The notes beneath the pieces are model-generated. The model was not told the DNA's origin, did no database searches, and saw only the letters and a list, made by a program, of their open reading frames with translations. From Aplidium turbinatum (taxonomy: Eukaryota > Chordata > Ascidiacea > Aplousobranchia > Polyclinidae): 64,000 bases of DNA. Numbering within the stretch: the stretch's first letter is position 1; every line of letters begins with the position of its first letter. Position numbers and translations under genes: made by a program. The stretch covers positions 5,742,798-5,806,797 of the forward strand of contig OU964925.1 of NCBI GenBank assembly GCA_918807975.1. The letters are read 5' to 3'. Positions 45,701 to 53,517 of this stretch are shown here, piece by piece.

Positions 45701-48661
45701 TGGCTGTGTGCAGACTTTTTGGGCAATAGAATGTCACTTTTGTTTAAGGAGTAAGTTGAAAACTTGCTTGAAGGTTACAAAGAAATGAGCGGTGTGATGT
45801 TTTTTAAAGATACATTTTCTTCACTCACATTTAGATTTTTTTCCTGCTAACCTTGGTGCAGTCAGTGATGAGCAATGTAAACGATTTCATCGGGATATAC
45901 AAGCAACAATGGGGCGAAGCTACCAAGGTTTTTGGAACGAAAGAATGATGAGTGAATTGCTGGATGCTGTATCGTGATGACCCGAGCCATTCTTACAAAC
46001 AAAAATTTTACTTTAACCATTTTGGGGTGTTTATAGTAACGTTATTAATAAAGAAACCATACATGCAATTCTATGTGCGGATAGGGACTCAAAGTGCTCA
46101 AAAGATTTCTTTAAAATAATCAGTATACTTGTTGCGTAAGCGTATTCAATATATGTAAATTTCTGCCTTAAGATAAACGAATTGTATGCAATTGGCAATT
46201 GTTTATTTCTAATACTTTTTTAAATCAGAACTGCAGTTTTTTGTTTCAAAACAATGCCTGCACGAAAGTATAGTGAAGCAATGAAATGATAATTTTTAAG
46301 ATATTTTGCAAAAATTAATATGAAACAAAGTTTGGGTTAATTCATAAATATTACTACTGTAAATACGCAAAATATAAAAATGCAAATATTTTGAAACCTG
46401 ATGTGTTAGAGAAAAACGAGCGCAAATTAGGAAATTAGCGCAAAAAAGTCACATAGAAAAGTTTACTTGTATCTCTGATTAAAAAATTAGTAAAAATTTG
46501 CTGACCAGTTAAATTATCATGGAATGTAATCAGTTACTTGCTATGGGCTGAGCAGTTGTAGGCTGAGCAGTTGTAGTTGATTTACATTTTTCTTCTGCTG
46601 AAAGAAGTTGAACTGCAATAATTAATAATTGGTAATTAAAAGACCTAAATTAAGTAGCTGAAGATACCGTCTCAATGATTCAGATATCTGGTTTTGAGTA
46701 TGTTGTAAGATCAATGCTTTTATCTTGTCATTTTGAAATCTTAGCTAAAAGTCGAATTTTGGCCTCTTTACACTCAACATTGACCTTTGACCTCGAGGTC
46801 AAGTTACTTGCTCTATCAATTGGTCGATTCAATGTTTTTGGCTTATGAGTCTTTGTTTATTACTTATACTTTAGCTTACGAGTTATCCTTCAAATACGAT
46901 GTTTTCTATTTGTATGTCTATTTCACCTGTATAAACCCACACTTAACAACCAAAAGTGCAATTAAAGAGCACATCGCCTCTTGTGTAATATGAATTGACA
47001 ATGTCTTGATCGACTGATTTAAATCATCTCTCGAGGCAAATCTGAATTTCAGACTAAGATCATGGAAGCCTTAAGAATCAAACGCAATAATCCATCTCGA
47101 TCTCGACAAGCAGTTATTCGCCTGTGGCTCATCGTTTCTTTTATGTGTGTTCTAATTATTTGTCACATGTCTGTAGTTTACACCTCATGTGATCTGTTTC
47201 TCACCGTATAATTTACTCGTAATCATTTTTGTATTACTTATTCAGTCTGTGCTTTTCAGTCCGGAGTGTCGTTCTGTTTGTCTGTATATATATTTGACAG
47301 CTACAGAAAAGGTTAATTTCCCAGACAGCAAAATCTGTCATGTTTACATTGATTTAACGTCTGCAGACGTTATAAAATGATGGATTTTGTTGTCTGGGTT
47401 GTCAAACTGGGGTCAGAATAAGTTCAATGGGTATTTAAGTTGCAGTCAGCCAAGATAAAAGCTAAATCTGAATTCTACTTTGATGTGCATTTTTGTTTAC
47501 TGCCCAAAATGTTACCAAGTAGGTTTGTAACTAACAAAATGTTTTATTTTTTTGTAGCAATTTGTACTTGTCTATTCTCTATGCTACAGCGTTCTTCAAG
47601 TACTTGTGGTTTCAAACATTTTTTTTTTGTGACTTGAAATGAATGTGCATTGTGCAAACCATGGTGCAAACATTCACAGTTTGTCATCCTTGCCTATCTA
47701 TAGTCTGTATGATTAATACTGTAATAAAAATTTGTCATGTTTCTTGAGATGTTTTCTTCCTCGAGCTTTTTTTCCTCGGGTTTTATTCCTTTTTTTGTAT
47801 TAGTGTAATCCTCTACATCACTCTGCCAGTAACGTCTTTTTTTTGCTCTTCTGTTTCAAGAGCTACTACAACACACTTTTCCATTGTTTTTGGTCTTTTT
47901 TGAATTTGTGTTTCAACTTTCAATTATTTCATTGTTTTTCTGACATAATCTTTATCAACCTTTATCTTCATGCTTCCTCAGACTGGTTTGTTCAATATCA
48001 TCTGCCATAAACTTTAATCCTTTTATCCTTAAACACAAACAACGATTTGAATTTCTCGTGTAAATGACATGCTGATATGCTTAGCCGGATGGTCGTGGAC
48101 GTTAGAGCTGTTTCAGTTAGGACAAGTGCTCTCACTGATCCTGCTTAGTGATGTAATTTACGATACCTCACGAATTTGGCTACGAAGAAAATATATTACA
48201 GTAAGCTATCTTTGGTTCGAAAAAAAAACTGAAACTTTGACTACGGTACATATTTGTATGAAGCAGTCAACGCCTGGTTTCAGCAAATAGGCAAAGAACA
48301 AAACCGCTTGAGTAAAACCGTGTCAACAGCACATTCTGAAAATTAGTAACTAAAATGTAGGGGAGCGTAGCTTATTTATTTTTTAAAGAAGGCTAATTCT
48401 TAACTGTAGTATATTTTCAATGATAAAACCTTATACAAGTAGTTAGCAGCATGAGGAATACTGTATTTTATTTCTCAAGCCTACAAACACACCAGCTATA
48501 CTCCGAAGTTGTTCCAGAGTTTCTTTTCCTTCCGGGCTATCTTTTGAAATTGTTCCTTCAGTGATACCAGCCACGTTAGAAAAAAGTTCCCCCAAATTTG
48601 GTGCAGGTAAGATGAAAGTTGTCAATACCAACGTGTAAGTCAATACCAATATATTTGCCAT
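30797..48661 (-). CDS. Secreted mucin-like C-type lectin, 8 exons, 306 aa
   Basis: C-type lectins bind sugars or other ligands outside the cell. Exons (minus): 48493-48661, 46538-46612, 43587-43646, 42916-42975, 42686-42745, 42413-42472, 40655-40823 and 30797-31064. All have AG/GT borders, and the phases fit exactly (1-1 for exons 2-6), giving one open frame. Exon 1 begins with a signal peptide (MANILVLTYTLVLTTFIL). Exon 2 has Thr/Pro repeats (TTTAQPTTAQP). Exons 3-6 are each 60 nt and encode 20-residue Thr-rich units such as QTLTTQETSKATTAALTSK, likely O-glycosylated. The last two exons form one C-type lectin domain: SRQVCQRMGADLAVY, YVWIGMNHTYEEGEWRW, and four conserved cysteines ending FALCEK. 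The EPN/QPD sugar-binding position reads GRP, so calcium-dependent sugar binding is doubtful. The final intron (9.6 kb) is filled with nested transposons. The gene name is unknown. Confidence 0.85.
33770..35310 (+). mobile_element. LINE, reverse transcriptase to 3' end, degenerate, split by a SINE
   Basis: The translation shows the RT palm block NGLPQGSVLAPILYNIYTND and the catalytic FIYADDL, then NPKYLGVKLDRSLTYKSHI, the AEYACPVW block and, after the SINE, the CRLITGCHKPT and LNRLRTGIGRF blocks. It ends with a Cys/His C-terminal motif near 35150-35190. The endonuclease half is missing. Stops occur at about 34233 and in the last 200 bp, so it is dead. The organisation resembles the I/Jockey group and the LINE at 59.4-63.2 kb. 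Confidence 0.82.
34378..34676 (+). mobile_element. tRNA-derived SINE S1 inserted in a LINE
   Basis: Head GCCCCGTTAGCTCAGTGGTT, box B GGTTTGACTCTC, the shared body, and a tail of AAACCAAACCAAACC. CAAGAAA occurs on both sides (about 34365 and 34677), a 7-bp target duplication. Confidence 0.87.
35390..36022 (-). mobile_element. Tc1-like element, internally deleted, inside element F
   Basis: The inverted ends are AGTATTGTTCGAATTAATTG followed by AAACTG, matched exactly by the complement at 35997-36022, with TA next to both ends. The minus strand encodes a Tc1-type transposase scrap: RVFWGSFSHSGVESLFPVKG near 35930 and LWSIIKARSRKKD near 35660, the usual WGxFSxxG and NLWxxxK regions. Frame breaks separate them, and the N-terminal DNA-binding half is gone. 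Confidence 0.85.
37972..38478. mobile_element. Foldback MITE N with ~125-bp inverted arms, inside element E
   Basis: Arms at about 37977-38102 and 38350-38475 are imperfect reverse complements (CTACTACTTTTTGA at one end, TCAAAAAGTAGTAG at the other; GCCAAACTTTTC on the inner side). The interior has no open frame. Confidence 0.75.
38700..38895 (+). mobile_element. LINE 3'-end scrap
   Basis: The translation CLCEAEKQDADHLVQTCP matches the Cys/His C-terminal motif of the LINE family seen elsewhere in the window. Only this end is present. Confidence 0.6.
39241..40045. other. Intron sequence, nothing else seen
   Basis: Part of the last intron of the lectin gene. AT-rich, with a C-run near 39688; no repeat ends or coding blocks were recognised. 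Confidence 0.3.
40046..40332 (+). mobile_element. tRNA-derived SINE, family S1
   Basis: Head GCCCCGTTAGCTCAGTGGTT, box B GGTTCGACTCTC, body blocks as in the other copies, and tail AACCAACCAACC. It lies in the lectin intron. Confidence 0.88.
41392..42383. mobile_element. TA-flanked TIR element L with repeated GGTAATTTGATACA motif
   Basis: The left end GGGAAAGGGAAGGTAATTTG continuing ATAC and the right end GTATCAAATTACCTTCCCTT continuing CCCC are inverted 24-mers with one mismatch, bordered by TA. The core GGTAAATTGATACA and its complement recur at about 41580-41635 and 41988-42015. No coding capacity was seen. The right end lies about 30 bases from the 5' splice site of lectin exon 6. Confidence 0.82.
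42571..42617 (+). mobile_element. SINE S1 tail fragment
   Basis: CCAGTCCGAGGGTAAAGATT followed by CAAAAACCAACCAACC is the S1 3' tail alone, in the intron between lectin exons 5 and 6. Confidence 0.6.
44184..45150. mobile_element. hAT-like element I (CAGGGACTCC / GGAGCCCATG ends)
   Basis: The short inverted ends CAGGGACTCC and GGAGCCCATG are imperfect, but the exact 8-bp duplication ACCTTGAC (44176-44183 and 45151-45158) fixes the borders. G-rich GGGGGGTAAT occurs just inside the left end (44216) and again near the right end (45108). No transposase was seen. It contains a SINE S2 copy and lies in the lectin gene's second intron. Confidence 0.82.
44527..44667 (+). mobile_element. SINE S2, 5'-truncated copy
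   Basis: Matches the body and tail of the SINE at 24.6-24.9 kb (GGCAGGACACTTAAAGGCAT and AAAGCCTGGATACGACAAAC) without the Penelope-like insertion. The tRNA head is absent. Confidence 0.8.
45420..45975 (+). pseudogene. Degenerate copy of a recurrent transposon-associated gene family (LPPLHIKLG...SDEQGERFHQDI type)
   Basis: In three frames the plus strand gives blocks matching a large uncharacterised family that I recall from cnidarian, aphid and other genomes: LLPPLH followed by a LGKMKNLLN-like segment, SIFVGPQIREV, KALIALELRAWKAFEWL, ADFLGNRMSLLF, then a THI-FFL-NLG block, a VSDEQCKRFHRDIQATMG block and SYQGFWNERMM. The order agrees with the family. Frame changes and stops break it, so it is a pseudogene. 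The biochemical role is unknown to me; high copy number suggests a transposon. Confidence 0.6.
46613..48492. other. Lectin intron 1, no other gene seen
   Basis: Intron between the signal-peptide exon and exon 2. Small open frames here show no recognisable domain. Confidence 0.3.
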
Positions 48662-49689
48662 TTTCCAAGACACAATAACAAAAAGATCTGAAATTTCCCA
48701 AATCGAAACAATTGATAAAACCTAACACATTTTATTAAGTTATCTCAAAATGAATGCCAACGGCCAACGCGTGCATGAAAAATATATTTTGCTTAGTAAA
48801 CGTAACCTAATAATTTGTTATAATAACAATAACATTCTTAGACCTTTGCTGTGAATAATGTACCTTGCCTTGAAGCCGAGTTGAGGTTCAAGCGGAATTT
48901 CGCAAAATTATGATTCCAAACGTTTTAATGCAAAGAAAAAACACTTTCATTTAGTTTCTGTAAACAATGATTAGCCTACTTTTTGGTAACAAAAAAAATT
49001 AAAGCTAGTTGTTGCCAATAATTGAATACTAGGTGCTGGCATCACCTAAAATTACAGCTACCTCATTTTGCAACAGACAAGCAACTGACTGGCCTTGGAG
49101 TTGGGTACAAAGTTCTCTTGGTTGGTCTTAATTTTTGTTGGATATTCCGGCAGAATCTTTCACTTTACTAAACAATTGGTCGCCTTTGTTCTGTTACAAC
49201 CAGGTTGCTCACAGGTATAAACAAGTCAATGCGGTTTAAGCTCCTGTTCAGATTGGTCTGACATTGCTAGGGCAAAACCAACGCTTGAGTGATGAGGTAA
49301 ATGTGGAACTTTTATTAAGGCAGAGCACTTTGCACAAAACTGTTGATGAAAGCAAAGTTAATAGACTGGCACACTACGTTGTGGGACTCAAAACTTTTGT
49401 CAGATTTATAACGGAGGGCTTTGTACGTTCTTTCTCTAACTATGGAAGAACTACATTCAGTCTACCATTAAAACAGTAAACCATAATAACACAAGAATGT
49501 AAAGTAACCACGAAATAGAAATCATGATAAACCTAATGCGTAGGCGACACTTCTACACCACGGAAGTTGGCTTTTACTTATGTGTGGGAGACTAACTATA
49601 CTTTAATTTTATGAGATGTACAGATATTAAAAGAAACATCCCACGTAAAAACATACACCAATTAAATTAAAGCAGAGATATACACGTAA
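48662..49689. other. Upstream of the lectin gene, no gene recognised
   Basis: Should contain the lectin promoter. No TATA box or untranslated exon could be placed. A 71-codon plus-strand frame at 49264-49479 has no recognisable domain. Confidence 0.3.
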
Positions 49690-49969
49690 AGGTAAAGGTG
49701 ATCCCATACATGATTCAAGTGTCGGGTATGAGAAGATAAGATTTTCATTGTACTCAGAACTACTAAGGAGAATTACTAAGACACTGAGGAGAGTAGGGTG
49801 GCCAGTTCTTTTATCTCGGTCGCCTTTCCATCAGCAATTATGCCCTACCCAATTTATTACACCCTAAGTAGAGGTGAGCGGTGTTTTCAACAACCAGCTT
49901 GAGCCGGGAGTCGAACCAGGTTTGCATAATTGGAAAGCCAACGCTTTATCTGTTACGCCATCCCACCGC
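49690..49969 (-). mobile_element. tRNA-derived SINE, family S3
   Basis: The minus strand starts GCGGTGGGATGGCGTAACAG and has box B GGTTCGACTCCCGGC. The following body (GGCGACCGAGATAAAAGAAC, CTGAGTACAATGAAAATCTT) is unlike S1 or S2. It ends with an AAGGTAAAGG-like stretch on the plus strand. Only copy in the window. Confidence 0.65.
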
Positions 49970-50039
49970 AAATATATACAATAGATAGATCTAAATAAAA
50001 ATATATTTATTGATCAGTTAACTTCCAAAAGTAAGCTAG

Positions 50040-50467
50040 GCCATGGCTACCTAAAAATACGGCCTGATTTGTCACATTTTGCAGAAATTTCCAGATTTTG
50101 CTAACTTTGGGCGAATGTTGAAATACATTTTTCTAAAAATTATATTTTTACGCTTTCTTTACTATTTTCCCCAGATGACACAATAGATTTTAACATCCTC
50201 AGATGTTGAAAAACAAAGAAAATTTGATGTCGAAGATTTTAGTCAGACTGTTAATTTTTCAATAACAGTCTAATTCAGCATTTCTCAACTTAATTTTTCT
50301 CATTTGCTACTGCTTCCCCAAGGCAACAAAAAGCTTTTATATCATTAGGAGTCAGCAAAAAGCAAAAAAATCTCAGAAAATGTCACTCAAACACTAGCAG
50401 TAGCTGCAATCAAAATCTGCAAAATGTGACAAATCAGGCCACATCTCCAGGTGGCCAACCATGGCTA
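50040..50467. mobile_element. MITE family K, copy 2 (complete)
   Basis: The left end has GCCATGGCTACC followed by GGCCTGATTTGTCACATTTT. The right end is the imperfect complement, ending GGTGGCCAACCATGGC. TA on both sides is consistent with a TA target. The interior from 50150 matches 2378-2688. No coding capacity. Confidence 0.78.
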
Positions 50468-50995
50468 TAGGCCTATGTCTACTTGTTTCATATATCAAGC
50501 ATTGTTGTGTACTATGCTCGGCCGTTTTAGTACCATTATAAGCACCATAGCCTCCCACTATGCTGCACTTTATTAATGCTTTGCAGTCTATTTATTATTT
50601 GTCTGTGCTGCCCCACAAAAATTGTTTTCTCTTTGCTACTTTTAAGCTTTGTGAGCCAACTATGAGTAAATGGCGTGCAGCACAAATTTTACTTGCGTGG
50701 CATTCAACTTAACTTCTGGGTAGAGCGAACTGTACAAATTGCTGTGTTGCTAATGGTTTCATTAATTATATCTTAAATTAAATTATATCTTAAATATATC
50801 TATTACGTTCGAAAGGATCAACGTTCTACACTGTTCTAAAGCACACTTCGCTATTTTGCAGTTGATTAGTGTTGGTTACATTATTGATTTGGGCGAGACG
50901 ATACAGCTCTAGTTGTTTAAATTATTAACCTACTTGGTTTACTGCACTGCTAGATTTCATAAGAGCAATAACCATCTTTCCTGTTTTACGGTGTA
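50468..50995. other. No gene seen
   Basis: AT-rich sequence; nothing recognised. Confidence 0.3.
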
Positions 50996-52229
50996 ACTTT
51001 GAACCTTTATTTCTGGACTGACAAAGCCTTGATAGGTTAATCCTGGTAGTTTCGTATGCTTGTAGAGACTTTTGACGCAGGGCCAGTTACCGAGATTGAC
51101 AGAGCGAAGTTTCCATAGTTGTTGAAGTCAGGGTACGGGATGGAATGGAAGACGTTTTTTCCATCTTCCATCCTGAGATTTTCTTCCATGCCACAAATAA
51201 ACCTAAAAACCATAGGCTAAATGTAAGCTAAAAATTTAACAGCAGTATTTTCTTAAGGATTACGTACCCTTGGTGTTAGAACTAGAAGCGTAGATTGATT
51301 CAATAAAATAATACAGAAAGAAACAACACGTAGCAAAGTTAAAGAAACTGTAGTAGCCTAGTAGTAGTTTACTTTGGAGAAGATAAAAAAGTAACGAAAA
51401 TACTTGAGAAGCAACACTACTTTTGTTCAGGTTGCAAATACTTTCAAACGTTTACTTTTGAGACATTTTTGTTTTGTTTCCTTCTGTTTTCTATCAACTT
51501 TTGCTTTGTAGTTGTTCGTTTCGAAATATACAAAAATCTATTTCGTTTAGCTGCCTTCTCGAAACAAAACCCACGAGAATCTCCAAACATAGAACACAAG
51601 TGTCGTATAATGGAATGCTGTCAAACGTCAAGAAGTTTCCTCCTCTTGGGAGAAGTGTGAATCGATTATTGCTTTCTGATTGGTCAATTCTACCTAACGA
51701 CAGTAGGTTTGACAAATACGCGTCAGGCAACAGTCCCGTTGATGTAATACGAACCGAAAATCGAATTATTTCAGCAAGCAACGTCATATTTTGCATGTCT
51801 TGATAAAGCGTTAGAAAGTTAATGATGGAATGATGGAAGATTGTCTTCCATCCCATCATCAAGATCTTCCATTCCTTTCCATCCTTGACATTTTCCATCT
51901 TCCATCCCAAAGTTCGTATTCCATTCCATTCCATCTTCCATTCTATTTTCCATTCCATCTTCCATCCCATCCCATCACATCACATGACATCCCATCCCAT
52001 CCCATCCCATCCAACCATCCATCCATCCATCCCATCCCATCCCATTCCTTGGTTGAAGTGCTGTTGCCGGGGAATTATTCCATCCATTAAGTGCCGCTGA
52101 ATGGAGAGCAGTCTTTGAAATGCGTTGCTCAAGCGAGTACCCTGAGAGTCGAACCAGCGCCGTTTGATCTTGAAGCTTCTTTGTTCAAGAAGTCAAGCGC
52201 TATTCAACTGAGCTATAGGGGCGGACGAT
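50996..52229 (-). mobile_element. tRNA-derived SINE S1 split in two by element J
   Basis: The head half (52060-52229) has TTCAAGATCAAACGGCGCTG and box B GGTTCGACTCTC; the tail half (50996-51128) has the GTCAGTCCAGAAATAAAGGT end. The two halves join at GTTGAAGT, which is duplicated on either side of the insert. Confidence 0.87.
51129..52051. mobile_element. hAT-like element J with CCATC/GGATGGAATGGAAG satellite ends, inserted in a SINE
   Basis: The ends CAGGGTACGGGATGGAATGG and CCATCCCATCCCATTCCTTG are imperfect inverted repeats, and GTTGAAGT (51121-51128 and 52052-52059) is an exact 8-bp duplication of SINE sequence. The right 220 bp is a CCATC/CATTCCATCTTC satellite that also appears, inverted and short, at the left end. 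The interior has no recognisable transposase. Confidence 0.82.
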
Positions 52230-52424
52230 GCCTAAATGTTCTGCCTAAACTTCATATCTGTCCTCTCCTGATATTGAAATAATGTTCTATATTTCAAAAT
52301 ATTAGTTTACGTCATGCTTAGTCTAGAGAGAAACTACAAAGAAAATTTTAAGGGAGAACAGCTACTGTTGAGAGGCAAGATTTTAATACTGTATTTGATT
52401 TTTTGTTTGTTTTATTATCTTTAT

Positions 52425-52714
52425 CCTGCATTTGCGGGAAAGCGGACTTGAGCGCTATGCATCGGTGTATACGCCTTCCGACGTACACCTGACCCACGCT
52501 GCAGCCGACTGCAATGTCTGTTTCCGGTTTACTCTACTTATGACTTAAGTTTGGTAGCCTACTACCCATTACTCGAAATCGATCACTGGGTAGAGGCAAT
52601 TATCGTAAAGTTTCTTGCCCAGAGAAACAACAGCAAGTGCGGGTGGCTGGAGTCGAACATGCAAGCTCTCGACTGCGAGCCCAACACGCTAATCACTCGG
52701 CCACTGCTGCCACT
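52425..52714 (-). mobile_element. tRNA-derived SINE, family S4
   Basis: The minus strand begins GGCAGCAGTGGCCGAGTGAT (box A) with box B TGTTCGACTCCAGCC, a Ser/Leu-like head, followed by TCTCTGGGCAAGAAACTTTA and ATTGCCTCTACCCAGTGATC. A GGGCAAG...CTTTA...ATTGC core like this is common in tRNA SINEs of aquatic animals. The tail ends in AGGATAAAGATAATAAAAC. Confidence 0.78.
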
Positions 52715-53509
52715 TTAAAATAAAGAGTTTGTTTATAAATATATTTTCTGAATGCAGTCAAATATTTATGAAAAATAATTCAACATCTAATACACACTTA
52801 CACAGTCATTAAAATTTTGTAATAGCATTATTTAATCCAATTTTTTGGGGGGCGAGATACAATTTCACGGGGACGATTGCTTCTCCAACCTCATTGTGGT
52901 TACGTTTCTGAACGAAACCTAAGGCATCAAGAGTTGTGTCCTCCACGATGAACGCTCTTAATAACGCACCATGGCCGACAAATCGAGCAATTGTATATCA
53001 ATTTTTTTTATTGTTTTGTTATTTTGTACTGTAATATATTTTTATTTCAGATACGCTACCAAGTTTTGAAAGTTTTTTCACGTTTTCTTCAGTTTTTAAA
53101 TTTCTCAAGGCCTTGTGACTGTGCCATATCCTTATATTTAGTAATAATTTCGGTTTCGAGAACGTTTTAACGCTTGCGTTTTGCAATGGCGTACATTCCA
53201 AGTGTTCACTAAACACTCGTTAAAATCAAAGCAACTTTTTATATTTTGATGATCCAGGTCGTTACTTGGAATTTCAAAGATCATTATGAATTTGTTTTTT
53301 ACGTTTGACTAACCTCAAGCGTTTATTTCAAGAATTTACAGTGGAGTTTCTTTGTTTTTTTTTACTCTTTAATATTTTAATTTTTTTTCTGTTAGCCTAC
53401 TATGGATTATGGACTACTAAGGAAACTGAACTGGTGTTTCCTAAACATGAAATTAATGAACAAGCCCATGTTAATTCAGGTAATACCTCCCTTTCAATTG
53501 TCTTGACCA
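52715..53509. other. No gene seen
   Basis: AT-rich DNA left of the large TIR element; nothing recognised. Confidence 0.3.
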
Positions 53510-53517
53510 CTGACCAG

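Noticed and set aside
49264-49479. 71-codon plus-strand open frame upstream of the lectin gene
   Set aside because: No recognisable domain, splice context or repeat membership; the length is compatible with chance.
51494-51970. 158-codon open frame on the minus strand
   Set aside because: It starts in the GGATGGAATGG satellite of element J and has no domain or conserved block; it is a by-product of the repeat.
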